Shown: piece after piece, positions 33,501 through 45,083 of the stretch
Layout: the number at the start of each line of letters is the position of its first letter
Numbering within the stretch: position 1 is the stretch's first letter
NCBI GenBank assembly: GCA_021234155.1
Contig: JAJEKV010000143.1
Coordinates: 124,001 to 188,000 of the forward strand
Direction: 5' to 3'
Length of the DNA: 64,000 nucleotides
DNA from: Isoetes taiwanensis
Lineage: Eukaryota; Streptophyta; Lycopodiopsida; Isoetales; Isoetaceae
Translations under genes and position numbers: made by a program
Notes under the pieces: generated by a model
Databases searched by the model: none
Seen by the model: the letters and a program-made list of their open reading frames with translations, nothing else
Told to the model about the DNA's origin: nothing

Positions 33501-34677
33501 CATGACATCATCACAAAAAAAATTTAAAGTCTCATCCATATCAAAATGCTTGATGAGGAAAAAATGGGAAGTGCCTATTTTCTTGGTTTTTTTTATCATT
33601 TTCGCTCATTTCTCCTTTATCGCTCATTCCTAGCCATTGATCATTGTAATATTCCTTCTCTTATTCCTTCCAGCACATTGTAGACCGTCCACTGAATCCG
33701 TGATGGGGTCAAACTGGCATTTCCACCTCACCATAAGATTTGTGAACCATTGATACAAGTCAACATACAAGTCAATTAGAAAACAGCATGCAAAAAAAGG
33801 GGACTTGAACCCCCTGCCATGTGAGGCAGACCCAAGTTGTTGTTCTCCTTATGGCTTCGCATAGCATTACACAGGATGCTATGAATTATGTGTACTACAT
33901 GTTTGTACATCCTTCTAAAATATAGACACAAAATGTGTGAACTACATATTTCTACAAACTTAATAAAGAACCATACATTCTTTCAAAATGTACACAACTG
34001 CTTCTCAATCTCAAGCTGAAACCGTGGACCCTGATGTACTTGTCTGCCAACGGCAGCAACAGCGAGTGTAAACTATGCAGCACCTTGTCTGCACAAATTT
34101 GCAGTTAAAAATAAACTGTGCATTCCACAATTCAGAACGTCACTTGCACTTTTAGGACAAATGCTAAATCTGTGTACACGAAAACCAGAGCGTATGCTCC
34201 AAACTGCCATTTCCATGTCAGCATATGATTTCGGAACAATAATGTCTGAGTCAATAATGCACTCAATCACTAACCAAGGGAAATAGATCAAAACAGATGA
34301 ACAAAAATATACTGTGAAATACAAGCATGACATATGAATAGAATTGCTCATACATTAATCTGTTCCATATATTATATTCTCTTACCAAAGTAATCAACCT
34401 GATTGGCTCACTAGCTCGCTATAAAAAACATTGTTCATGAGGTTACGACTCAATCACTGTTATAACAACTGCAATGGCTACTTCCAATTTCAATGGCTAC
34501 TTCCAATTTCAGCACACCAAGTCTATATGAAAATCACTCTTAATTTTTCAAATTCTAACTGTTTGAAACCTTCAACAAGCAGCCCCAAGAGCATGAGCAC
34601 AATCTGCACATGCAAGAAAGGACATCTCTAGTGCAGAAACTGCTACAATTCTTATGTTTTGTTAAGTGAGAATCTTA
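30570..34677. other. 4-kb gene-free region
   Basis: No intact gene is seen. Small frames at 31798-31986, 32497-32848 and 33388-33633 resemble nothing known. A tRNA T-arm-like GGTTCAAGTCCCC occurs on the minus strand near 33800, without an acceptor stem. AT-rich intronic or decayed repeat sequence is likely. Confidence 0.4.
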
Positions 34678-34827
34678 AACAAGGACATCAAGACTGCTCA
34701 TTGTGGAGACTTTGGCCTGTGAAACATCACTGATGACACACATACCTCTGCCATGACAATATTTAAAGGCATTGCTGGTAGGGCTAACTATAAATCAGAC
34801 ATTTACAGCTTTGGGATTCTTCTGTGA
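34678..34827 (+). pseudogene. Receptor-like kinase activation-segment relic
   Basis: One frame reads KDIKTA, then CGDFGL, a stop, then DDTHTSAMTIFKGIAG, and ends NYKSDIYSFGILL before a second stop. This is the order of plant receptor-like kinases: a degenerate catalytic loop (D-I-K), the DFG metal-binding motif, the Thr-rich activation loop with GTAG, and subdomain IX (SDIYSFG). The segment between the catalytic loop and DFG is deleted, as is the APEY motif. No extracellular or membrane part is seen. It is a small isolated fossil, possibly one exon of a lost gene. Confidence 0.7.
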
Positions 34828-35081
34828 CATGTGGAATACTCAATAAGACAATGTTTCCATTACAGTTCTGGAATACTCAATATGTAATGGAAGCACTACA
34901 TATATGCTAGTTTTCTAACAAACTCCCCTGCCCTGCATATGCCAGAATGCCAAAGCCTATGGCAAAACCTGCTGCCCTAACTGATGGGTATGGCTATGTG
35001 ATACACTCTCCAAATTCCCTGAACAAAACTGCTAAGAAGACTTGAACAGCAAGGAACATACGGACCTCGGCTCTGCCTTAC

Positions 35082-35224
35082 CTGGAAGATGAAAAAACCT
35101 ATGAAGCCGGGGCATGCCGACGACGCCTCCGCATAGCCGCCAACGTGCAGCATGGAATCCGACATCTGGAACTCCGCTCCCGGCTCCATCTCCATGGTTC
35201 GGATCACTGAGTCCCCTTCGTCCC
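35082..35224 (-). CDS. Possible orphan exon
   Basis: On the minus strand a T-rich tract ending TAGCAG precedes an open stretch of 48 codons. It contains TMEMEPGAEFQMSDS and GFIGFFIFQ and is followed immediately by a good splice donor, CAG/GTAAGG. The composition is more protein-like than the surroundings. I do not recognise the product and no adjoining exon is evident, so it may be a captured or relic exon. Confidence 0.25.
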
Positions 35225-35689
35225 CTGCTAAAAAAAAAATATTCGAACACAAATGCAAACCCTGGGGTCCAACATCAGCAAAATACGGCCACCCATACGA
35301 ATACCTAGTCTGAACCATTCCAAACCTTATGTTATACCGACCTCAATTCACATTTTTGACACCTGATCGAGCAATCAAGATTTCTAGCTTGAATTGAGTA
35401 GAAATTTAAAGGAATTGTCTTATCCCCCCATGTGTTTCTTTTCTTTACCATGGTATTTCTCTTGATTTGCCTATTGTCCATTCTAAAATAAAAGCCTCGA
35501 GTAATTCTGCTTGTCATTGTCAACATTAGCAAAACTGGTTTGAGACTGAATAATTATGGGCCTTTTGTTTGATTCTCCATAAAGGTGTTCTCATCAATGC
35601 TGTTTACTGGCTAAATTATCCATTCATCATGATGGAATGTGGGAATTCTCGCTCTGCAAAGTTATGGCCCCCAAACTTTTGAAAATTAC

Positions 35690-37033
35690 CAGCTGACCAC
35701 CTTGAGATGGCATCCTAAGCTAGAGGGCATCCTAAGCTAGAGGTTGATAAAATGCAAAATCTATGCATTGCCTCAACTACCTTGCACGGATTAAATCCCA
35801 TGTACTGGAATGAAGAATGTTTCTTTGCTCTCTAAAATTCAATTGGGACATATATTTCCACTGAGTATTCACCTTTGAGACCTCCAAGATCCTTTGTGCA
35901 ACTTGACCTCTTTAAGGATATTCCTCTGGCCATTCCTTTTACTGATGCTTTTGGTCAGAAGTCTTCTGTATCTTTGAGATGGTCTGGTCTTCCCTCTCAT
36001 TGCCAAAAATGCAACCACAGGCACTATTGGTACTCTTACTATATTGAGAAGAAAATCACCTCCAGGAATACAAGTTATAATCTTACAAGGACCAACCCTA
36101 TGATGCATCAAACTAAAATTAACCAGAATGTTAATATTGACAGGTTAGATATTAATATGGATGGCAGGAACAATGGAAATAAATATTGCAACAAAAATGT
36201 ATAGATGGAGATAAACTGCAGAGCTACTGGCAGAAAACAGAGATGCATCAGCTCCATTCTCAGAATTTTCTTGCCCTCTTCAGAGTGAATATTTTGAATG
36301 GACTAGAGTAAATGGTAGTTTCAAAAGGATATTAAGGAAAAAGCAAGCAAGAGATAAGTTAATGGAATAGGAGAAGAATTTAAACAAAGGCAAGGAGGTG
36401 TAATGGAATACTGAGAGTAAGTATGATAGTAGATTTGATAGGAAATATTCCTTTGACAATAAACAACATAGGGATGGTGGTATCAAAATGATTGTTAGAG
36501 AGAATATTCTTGAAAAGAGTATGAATGTTGCTACTTCAAATTTGAATGCCACTTTGAACAATATCGTTCTGGAGGTCAAAGGCCAAAAGGAAGGCTCTTA
36601 TTCTCTCTTGGATATGACTACTAAACAGAAAGGTAAGAGTGGTCTATTAACTAGAAAAATGCAAGGAAAGGTTCAGCACATGAAAAATGTTCCAAGTTCC
36701 TCCAAAGGTAAGACTATTGATTGCAGTCAATCTACTTCAAATTCTCAACATCCAACATCGAATTTAACTCTGGATAATAATAACTTATCAGCATCCTATT
36801 CCAAAGAAACTGTATGTGAAGCAGTCAATACCTATTTGGCTGATAATAACACCCTTGTTATTATTAATAATCCTAGTGAAAATGGAATTAATACAAACAT
36901 CCGCATTGTAACAAGTTTGAACTATTGTGACTGCCGGAGATCCTCTTGTCCAAATAACTGCAGCATACTGGTATCCATATCTCCTTCACATAGACAAGTG
37001 TTGCAGCACCTTTCCTCAACCTTAAGCAATTAA
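35690..37033 (+). pseudogene. L1-type LINE ORF1 (DUF4283/zinc-knuckle) relic
   Basis: The plus strand shows LNPMYWNEECFFAL, NSIGTYIS, then FVQLDLFKDIP and SLRWSGLPSHCQKCNHRH. These match the DUF4283 and following half-knuckle segment of plant L1 ORF1 (the usual pattern being W..L, A.ALG.P, A+.CVELD, YE.LP..C..C). A later frame, 36488-37033 (181 codons), would be the polar C-terminal tail, with an N/S-rich sequence and a final Cys cluster. There are stops near 35841, and the frame changes between 36204 and 36488. No RT follows, so this is an isolated ORF1 remnant. It belongs to a different subfamily from the 14-kb and 21-kb copies. Confidence 0.6.
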
Positions 37034-37895
37034 CATCAAATGCTCTAATCCCATATGAGAGAGTATGACCATTTACATCAGCACGGCTCTCAAAAATTGA
37101 GCATTACCTGGATGGGCTGAATGGGAATATGCAATATCGAAAATGTTTAATGACTATTCTAATAATAAAATATTGCTCTCAGATGACTGAAACTCTTGTT
37201 TCGCCTTCCTTCCTTCTCTTTTTACTCCTTTGTAGGCAATGTGTCCATTCTAGTGTTTCAAATACTTCAACTAATACCTACGGGATAATACGCAAGTAGG
37301 TGTGAAGTTCAGACAAAATAGATAGATTGGAAATAAGAAGGATAACAAAACTGGAAGAGAACTAAGGTTACTTTTCTACTTGCATTGAACCAGAACAGTA
37401 ACTACACTACATCATTTGCACTAATACGAGAACCCTCTTTGTTAGTTGAGATTAGCCATGGAAACCTGAAATATGCATATATAAACCAAAAGCATGTGAT
37501 CTACAGCTAAGGAAATAGGTAGTAAAGAAATATACCCAGTCGTCTGATCTAAAAGCTAATAACAACATAACTTGGCTGCAGGTTCTCGACTTTGTCTATA
37601 ACTGAATGGTGCACTGGCTTAAACGTTTGACAGAACAAATATGCTCCATAGAGCTATAAGGAAGCTGCAAAGAAGCATTTGAAGAAATTGCAAAGAAGAT
37701 GCAAGTAACTTATCTGCTTATCATACTTGTAAAATAACCAGAGTCCGACCCTCGCAAATGCTGGTGTAACTAATAAGAACCCTAACAGCAGGCCGTCCGA
37801 TTTGCCGGCAACAGCAGGCCGCCCGATTTGCCGCCCATCTTCTTTATGAGGTCAAAAAGTCGTAAAATTTTATCTTCTGGTCGCCATCTAAGTGG
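37034..37895. other. Upstream region of the Cys-rich peptide gene
   Basis: No gene is seen. A tandem pair of about 28 bp, AACAGCAGGCCG(T/C)CCGATTTGCCG, lies at 37786-37840 just upstream of the promoter and could hold regulatory sites. Confidence 0.5.
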
Positions 37896-37902
37896 TATAT
37901 AA
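37896..37902 (+). promoter_or_regulatory. TATA box of the Cys-rich peptide gene
   Basis: TATATAA lies 40 bp before the ATG, implying a very short 5' leader of roughly 10-20 nt if transcription starts about 30 bp downstream. Confidence 0.6.
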
Positions 37903-37941
37903 GACGCGCATAGTAAGGGCAAGCCTATCTATCTCAAAACA

Positions 37942-38196
37942 ATGGCTAGCAAATCACTTCAAGTCTTTCTTCTTCTTCTTGTTCTCACTTTTGCCTTTGC
38001 TACAATGTTAGCACAAGCTGAGGATTGCTTAGAAGGACATGCTTGTATAGACCCAAGGCTTCCATCTTGTTCCGAATATTGCCAATCTTGCCATAAGTCA
38101 AGAACCACTGGGAATTGCTATAAATGTTCAGGTGGCGCTTGCAGTGGGTGGACATGTATTTGTCGAAATCCTTGCCGGCAGGTTAGCTGCTTCTAG
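37942..38196 (+). CDS. Secreted 12-cysteine peptide
   Basis: An 84-codon single-exon frame. Residues 1-26 are a classic signal peptide with a Leu/Phe core (QVFLLLLVLTFAF) and an AQA cleavage site. The predicted mature peptide is 58 residues with 12 cysteines spaced C-x5-C-x7-C-x3-C-x2-C-x8-C-x2-C-x4-C-x4-C-x1-C-x3-C-x4-C, enough for six disulfides. It enters the secretory pathway and is probably apoplastic. The fold is not one I can name; it is not the 8-Cys plant defensin pattern. Comparable plant cysteine-rich peptides act in defence or reproduction signalling, but nothing here decides. TATATAA and an AATAAA at 38247 frame it. The paralogue at 44892-45083 keeps all 12 cysteines. Confidence 0.85.
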   Translation: MASKSLQVFLLLLVLTFAFATMLAQAEDCLEGHACIDPRLPSCSEYCQSCHKSRTTGNCYKCSGGACSGWTCICRNPCRQVSCF

Positions 38197-38520
38197 TGTG
38201 GTTTGTAATCTCTGCTAGCATATATAGGCTAATAATTATAACAACAAATAAAATGGTGTCGGACCGACCCCGCTTGTTTATAAGCATTTCATCATCTATT
38301 TATTACGTATTTGAAAATGTATTGGAAGTAGTAAATTTGCTATTTAGCAGGTTGCTATCGTGGTTTTAAACCTCGACTATGTCATTGTAATCACAATAAC
38401 AAGAAATAAATTGATGCTAGGGATAGCTATGACTTCCGAGTATTGTATATGATAATATGAATTTGCTCTTTGATTGATCTTGTCATATTCCAATTCTTGA
38501 TGTAAATGCTAGTTATTTAT
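38197..38520 (+). other. 3' UTR and downstream homology block of the peptide gene
   Basis: This flank matches 45084-45430 at high identity, so the peptide duplication included at least 320 bp of downstream sequence. AATAAA at 38247-38252 is the likely polyadenylation signal. A piece of it (ATATGAATTTGCTCTTTGAT onward) also occurs at 53052-53110. Confidence 0.65.
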
Positions 38521-40149
38521 AAGTCAAAAATGCCCCATTTTCGCTTCATCCGAGCAGTGCTTCCTCGAGTGCTTTTGTCATTTCTGTTGCCGTGACTCTT
38601 CATCTAGCTTGGAAGCCCAGGATACAGAGCAATCACTTCACCAAGAACTTAGGATTCACTGATACTCTACTCACAGTATATAGTTTCATTACAGTTTCAA
38701 AATCTTTTGTTCATTCGTTAATAAGCAAAAATTCCAAGAAGCCGAAGAGAATTTTGATAACTACATGGTACATGCAAGAGCTGCTGAAGCGGAATGCCAT
38801 ACTTCATATGATACATTTTGAAAATTTTAAGCCTGCTCTTAGTGGAACTTGCAGAGCAGATAAAAAGGATTGATAGCAAATTTGACTCACTAATGCAGGG
38901 ATCTAAATCACGGCAAATCATAAGGTCCTCTGAACTTATTATTACTGATATGATGCAGCATTAGAAAGAAGGCGTAGGATACTATTACCCTTGATTGGGG
39001 ATCCTGGAGGTGTGATCTTGGAGGACGGGATCCCGGCGGACGTGTGATCCCAGAGAGAGGATGAGATCCCCTTTATTGCGCAGTAACTGCGCAAAAAGCT
39101 TATAGGAAAAATCAAGGAAATTTTTTTGTGGGTTTTTCTTGCCCAATCCTCCACGAAATTGGATAGGATCTGTGCGTGGATGGTCGAAATCAGCAGGAGG
39201 ATAGGATCAGGTAGCAGTGGAGGAGGCGAGCACCACAGCGATGGCGTTGCCCCAAATATGTAGCATAATAACAGGGAATTTTCTTTGTGTTTTTGTACGC
39301 TTTTCACAAAGGTTTTCCTAAGATTTCATGGCATATTCGAATGGATGTACTAATGCGTACATCTAGAGTGCACCATTTCTTAGTCGTTGATTTAACTTTT
39401 TTTTTCAATGGTCCAACATCCAAGGGCTCACAACAAAAGCCCTCTTTTTATTTTAGGGGCTGAACATGCAAGCCTCGTGGATAGCATTTTAGGGCACGAA
39501 ACGAAACAGGGCTTGCAAATCTGCAACAACAGGGATTACCAAGATAAGATTACATGTAACGAGCCTAAGGTCTAGCCGGGAAAATCAAGTAAGGAACATT
39601 TGCCTTTCATATTCTTCTAAGCATTGAAGTTATTTATTTATTTATTTAGCGGTGGTTGCCTAACCCCCCCTGCCCGATTTCCTGCATTCCTAGCTATGCC
39701 ACGTGTCGTACACATAGGCCAAATTGATTCTATGCCGCTAGATCCGCCTATTTTCGTGATCTACGGTTAGGAAAATTAGAAAGTAAAGAAAATTCCAGTT
39801 AGATGGTCTTCCTGGAGATGCCCGCACGGGCAATCCGTTATCGATCTCTACCATGGCCATCGGCGGACCATCTTCAACCTGAAGCAAATCTATTAAATTA
39901 AGATCTGAAATTTGTCGCTTCCCCCTATAGGATTTGTCCCTTGAAGCTACATTGATCATCAAAAGGCGCTCGGTGGACGATGACAAAGAATGGCTCTCGA
40001 TTTTGGCGTTTACTGCGTTTTCTGCTTTAAATTTGCAAATGTGATCAAGCTCAAATCCATGCACTTCCGAAGGAGAGATAAGCTTTTCATTTTCCCGGAT
40101 ATGGGATCACCGCTAAAAGGAAAAAGGTTTGAAAAGAAACTCTTCAAGA
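38521..40149. other. Spacer with dispersed repeat
   Basis: Frames at 38592-38873 (+) and 38942-39307 (-) have no recognisable product. A 250-bp dispersed repeat occupies 39249-39498. A TTTATTTATTTATTTA run lies near 39631. Confidence 0.4.
39249..39498 (+). repeat. Dispersed repeat, copy 1 (with 57644-57885)
   Basis: From AATATGTAGCATAATAACAG through GTACTAATGCGTACATCTAG to GGGGCTGAACATGCAA, this copy matches 57644-57885 at about 95 percent by eye, in the same orientation. It is non-coding. It may be a SINE or LTR fragment; the class is unknown. Confidence 0.75.
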
Positions 40150-42560
40150 AGTCGCCGTTTAGGAAGCAAAATGCAAGTGGGGAATTTATGCCCTTGGTGC
40201 CGTGGCGCGCTTTGGTGCTATCCCGCTTTTGAGGAATTATGCTTGAATGGCGTGAGACATGACGAAATTACTATGATAAATGTACTTAATGTAGCTGCCA
40301 ATCTAGATTCCCGTCAAAAGCTAAGGTAAGTTAATTCATGCCTTCATTGTTCAAAGTGAGTTTGGGTCATTTCTTATTATTCAGAATGGACTCATCAAGA
40401 TGTATAGCAATTGTGGAAGTCTAGATGATGCTTGTATGTCATTTAACACCATGATTACCCGCGATACAATATCTTGGAATATGATGATAGTAGCATTTTC
40501 CTGACCATGGTCATGATGTTTTTAGACAAATGTATGCGATCTCGTGCACCAAGCAAGATAACTTTCCTTGCACTTTTAACTTCTGTTTTAAACCGGGCTG
40601 CCTTTACCGAGGGTAAACCGGTACATGCACATATTCTGACAATGGTCTTGTAATCAATGTCGCTCTAGGCAATCGCTATTGTTAGTATGTATGGAAAGTG
40701 TGGAAGTACTCCAAATGCACGGAAGATATTTGATGCAATGCAAGCTCGAGATATAGTTTCTTGGAATTCTATGATGGAGCTTATGTGTAGGATGGAAATG
40801 GGAAGGATACCATTTACCTCTTCAAAAACGCAAATCGAAGGCATAAATCCCGACAAGGTAACAATTACTACCGCCTTTGCTCGGATGTTCTTCTCTTGGA
40901 AATCTTACGAGGGTAGACTTGTCCATGCAAGCATTCCTAAGATCTTGTTTCAATCGCACCCAATACTATCTACAAGCCTTGTTGATATGTATGGCAAATG
41001 TGGTAGCCCCCGGATGCACAAGCCGTGTTTGATGAGCTGCCCAAGTCCCGCCATTGCAAAGACCATGGAATGTCTTAATTGCAAGATATGCCCAAATGGG
41101 GTATCCAAGGAATTCTTTTTACTTTTTGAGACTATGCAATTGGAAAGTGTAGTTCAAGATAAAATAACTTTCATTAACTTGCTTGATGCCTCGAGTAATT
41201 CAACCATGTTGTCTCAAGGCTTTTTGATCCATGCTCACATTATCAAACATGAATTCAAGTGAGACCTTGTTCTTGAGAATGCACTTGTGAATATGGAAGC
41301 TTGAGAGATGCATGCATTGTCTTTGGCAACATGAACACTTGGGATATTATCACCGGAATTCCTTGATTATGACCCATCGGCAAACATGGGCATGCAAAGG
41401 GCTTATTCAACTTTATTACACAATGTACAATGAAAATATAAGACCCGATAAGTTCACATTTATGTGCATTGTTGATGCTAGATGCCTGTGCAAGTACATG
41501 TAATTTAGCGCAGGCGGTTGATTCACAAACAAATCAATTAACATGGTTATAGTTCGTAACTAGTCATGGGAACAACCATCCCGGCCCCATGTACAATAAA
41601 TGTGGTAGTCTTGAAAAATGCGGAAAAGTATTTTTAGAAAATGCATGATAAAGACATTATTACATGGAGTGCAATGGCATCGTGATACATGCAACATGGG
41701 CAATAATCGATGATACATCAAAACTGCTTTTATGAGATGTTCAAGGATCATATCATGCCGATGTTGAAATCAGAGCTCACATGCCCCCCCTCTATACCGA
41801 GAGCGCCCAATTTTGTCGAAAATTCTTTTTATTCATGCTTCTGCGTTTTTAGGGGAGCAACTGAAATCACAAATACATGGAAAATATGATTATCAATATG
41901 TATGGCAAGCAAGGTAGTTTGAACAAGGCCTGTAGGGTTTTATGAAATGCCGTAGCATGATGCAAATCGTGGAATAACATTGTTGCGGCATATAGCCAAC
42001 ATGGCCAGTGTATGAATGCCCTTCTTTTCTTGAACCGTGTATTTGAAGAAGGGTGGAGCTTGATGCGCTTACATTTCTTAATATCTTTTTCGTGATGCAA
42101 CATGCGATTGGTAGATGTTGGGTTCCACTACATCTCTTTGATGGAAGGAGATTATAGAATCGCGGGGCGATGGCGAGCAAACCATTCCATGATTGACATC
42201 ATTGGGAGAGCAGACGATTAGATGAAGCAAAAGACTATATCAACATTATGCCTATCCATGTTATTGCTCATCATGGGTGGTTTTCTTTGCGCGCAAAATT
42301 CATGGTGATTTAGAAAGTGGAAATGGGCTGCAAGACATGTTTTGGGATTGAAGATAATGTACAAGATGATGCAATCAGCCGCACTTGAGAAGGAAGAGTA
42401 ACCGAATTATTTCTAAAAACATGCCGCAAGACTATCCATGATAATGCATAAGACCGCCGGGTTTTAGTTGGCCATGCTCATGCCGCTTCATTGATTGCCC
42501 CATCTCATGTGCAAATTAAAAATTGATATCCGGGCTTTGCATTGTGTCCTAAGAATTGAA
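40150..42560 (+). pseudogene. PLS-class pentatricopeptide repeat gene, decayed
   Basis: The plus strand carries a run of PPR motifs in shifting frames: GVRHDEITMINVLNVAANLD, then NGLIKMYSNCGSLDDACMSF with ITRDTISWNMM, MYGKCGSTPNARKIFDAM with ARDIVSWNSMM, INPDKVTITTAF, LVDMYGKCGSP, and near the end IIGRA(D)D with an E-domain-like tail (about 42190-42560). The motif order P-L-S with SWN and MYGKCG is that of plant organelle RNA-binding PLS proteins. These target plastids or mitochondria and often specify C-to-U editing. At least eight frameshifts or stops and no organellar transit peptide are visible. No DYW domain is seen. It has no introns, consistent with the family. Confidence 0.8.
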
Positions 42561-43476
42561 AAGCAAGTTTAACAAAGTTTGAAGGTTATCCTAGCCTACT
42601 ACAAGAGCTCCACCAATGTTCTAATTGAGCCACTAGATAATCCCTCAAGATGGTTGGCGCGGCTTTATTTCTTTGTTGTATGAAATATTCATGTGCATGT
42701 GCCGCTTGGTTCATTACAGCTGGTATATTGAGTGTTTTATTAGAATTGAAATAGTAGTTAAGCTTATTGACATTGTTGAGTTTCCTTTCTAGCAATTGTA
42801 TGCACCAATAGGTTTTTATCACCATCAGAAGTGAGAAGCTGACCTTCACACTTAAGGAAGGCATGGAAGATGGTTTAGAGAATATTATAAAGTCATGTAG
42901 CCATCTACATGATCATGCCCATGCTAAGAGTGAAGAGAAAGTACCCCTACTGGGCTGTGTAGAGGCCCATATAATGCATAATAGTAAACGTGAGCATTTT
43001 TTGACTAACAAGTCTGACTTATCTCAGACATTTTAACCTCTAACATCAACACATGATTCAGCCCTACTTGCAGCATTATGACGTATCCCCAGGATTGGTT
43101 CGAGCACAGGATTGATTCATAAGGGATGCGCAATGTAAGATTCATATATTAACATCAACACATAGATTTTGTTTTGCATTTCTTATGTAAGATTCATATA
43201 TTAATACATATTCTCTTAGCATGCCGCCGAAATTCGAATTACTACCATTAAAATACCAACTCCAATTCATCTACTTAACCTTCTTCCCAACCCTGCAGTT
43301 CTGCTAGTTATTTATTTTTAGTATTATCACATATGTCAAAAAGCTAGTACAAGCCTTACGTATACATGGGTGCATGCAAGGGTAAGATGAAAATACTAAT
43401 TTGAATAATAGCAAGGTCCATAAATGCTGCTGCCATACGTTGCTGTTGCTTTGCATCATAAATAAAGAAAGACTAA
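42561..43476. other. Gene-free spacer
   Basis: No gene. TGTAAGATTCATATATTAA occurs twice (about 43134 and 43184) as a local duplication. The last three bases are the TAA target duplication of the next element. Confidence 0.45.
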
Positions 43477-43858
43477 GGGTGGAATCACATTAGCGTGCCC
43501 GACCAATCGTGCATTTACAGTGAGCCAATCAGATCACGAAACATGGAGATTTTGGGCACATCCCTGTATCATACTTGAGTGCCCAAACAGCCATTTTGGT
43601 TTGGGCACCCCTCTGTTTTTTGGTCGGGGGTTCTCGGGTGACCAAAATCGTCCCAGACTTGGGCACCCTGATCTGAAACGCTGATTTCAAACTCTGATCT
43701 CCTTGATTTGCGGACAGCTTGAGGCCTGGATCTGTTCCTTGCGCTGTTTGGGCACCCTAATATGACAACAACAGAAATGGTGTGCCCAGGCATGCGTCCA
43801 ACGGAGGCCCAAAGTCGCAGATATCTTTCTTGGGCACTCCCGTAATGTGATTCCGCCC
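43477..43858. mobile_element. Harbinger/Tourist-like MITE
   Basis: 382 bp with TIRs GGG(T/C)GGAATCACATTA and TAA on both sides (43474-43476 and 43859-43861), the target preference of PIF/Harbinger elements. The interior holds several TTGGGCACCC/GGGTGCCCAA words in both orientations, so it can fold on itself. It is non-coding. Confidence 0.8.
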
Positions 43859-43861
43859 TAA

Positions 43862-44891
43862 TAATTTATAATTAAGGCAGCATTTAAATATGAAATGGAT
43901 AAGTACCTTATAAATGTAAATAGCCACGTCATGCAAGGAGCCAGCATTACGTTGTCACATAGGCATAGAGCCTAGCTTAGTATAAAAAAAAGAGAGAAGG
44001 CAAATTCATTGCCTGATTTTTAGGAGAAGAAGAAATCAGAGAAGAGAAATCAAAGAAGGAAAATCAAAGAAAACAAAGAAGGCATAAGATCGGAAGGCAG
44101 AAAGAAGGGAAACTTATATTCAGGTGGGTGGTTTTGCCTTACACCAGGGAATGCTGGTTCTTGCACTCATGTGATTTTTCCTTAAAACATAGAAAGGAAT
44201 TGGATTGATTGCTAGTTTTCATTGGAGTGCAGCATTCTAACATTTAAATTGATCTGGCTGATTATCAAATTCATGGCAGCTTTTATTGTAATCTAGATTT
44301 GTTAGGAAGAAGAGTAAAGTAGTATTAGAAAACTAGAAAGCCTGCTCTGTGAATTCAGTGGGTCACAGTAAGCTATCCCGATCCATCTGCTTCTATGTAT
44401 AGGTTAATCCAACAATGAGTCTCTGCTATCCAGAAGAGTCCCAGCCCAAAAATTAGATTTTGTTTTGGTTTTTATTTGATCTGACCTGCTCGGGCATGCA
44501 TGAGCTTTAAGTCTAGAGGTCTGCCAGGATGCCTTCGTCTCCATAATTTTCTTATTTTTGTACAACCAATTGATTGTCATACCTCCAGTTCTAAGTTCTT
44601 ACCTGCTGGGATAAGCATTCATGGTCCATATTAAAGCTTTGATTGGATCTGTTGGGTTGCACGCCTCTTCCGGAGCATGGCCGAAAGCCCACAGGCTTTT
44701 GCCTCCGCCGTTGCCACTGTAATAAGCCCTAATATAAATAAATCAAAAGGTTTATCTCATTTAAATAATCACTTCAAGTCTTTCTTGTTCTTCTTGTTCT
44801 CACTTCAAGTCTTTCTTGTTCTTCTTGTTCTCACTTCAAATCACTTCAAGTCTTTCTTGTTCTTCTTGTTCTCACTTTTGCCTTTGCTACA
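43862..44891. other. Upstream region of the second peptide gene
   Basis: Purine-rich sequence (about 43985-44110, AGAGAAATCAAAGAAGG) resembles a plant leader. No gene is confirmed. The end of the region (44767-44891) carries a triplicated signal-peptide-coding segment. Confidence 0.4.
44767..44880 (+). repeat. Triplicated signal-peptide segment
   Basis: The segment encoding the hydrophobic core (CACTTCAAGTCTTTCTTGTT and following) occurs three times where the intact gene has one. In the frame of the mature peptide, a TAA lies immediately before the first unit and no ATG occurs until 44892. Confidence 0.75.
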
Positions 44892-45083
44892 ATGTTAGCA
44901 CAAGCTGGGGATTGCTTAGAAGGCAATGCTTGTATAGACCCATTGCTTCCATCTTGTTTTGAATTTTGCCAATCTTGCCATAAGTCAAGCGACACCGGGA
45001 ATTGCTATAAATGTTCAGGTGGCACTTGCCGCTTGTGGCGATGTAATTGTCAAGGTCCTTGCCGGCAGGTTAGCTGCTTCTAG
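44892..45083 (+). pseudogene. Second 12-cysteine peptide, signal peptide disrupted
   Basis: The frame from ATG 44892 encodes MLAQAGDCLEG and the full 12-Cys mature domain, with spacing identical to 37942-38196. Upstream, the hydrophobic region is in frame, but it is triplicated and bounded by a TAA with no ATG. So translation as it stands would give a 63-residue product without a signal peptide. Either an upstream exon supplies a start or the copy is dead as a secreted protein. Compared with the intact copy, nearly all coding differences are amino-acid changes between the cysteines, while the flanks stay similar. The gene pair arose by a duplication that also covered the 3' UTR. Confidence 0.7.

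Noticed and set aside
33790-33862. tRNA gene on the minus strand
   Set aside because: A GGTTCAAGTCCCC T-arm-like word is present, but no acceptor stem pairs and the D-arm is not recognisable. At most a tRNA-derived fossil.
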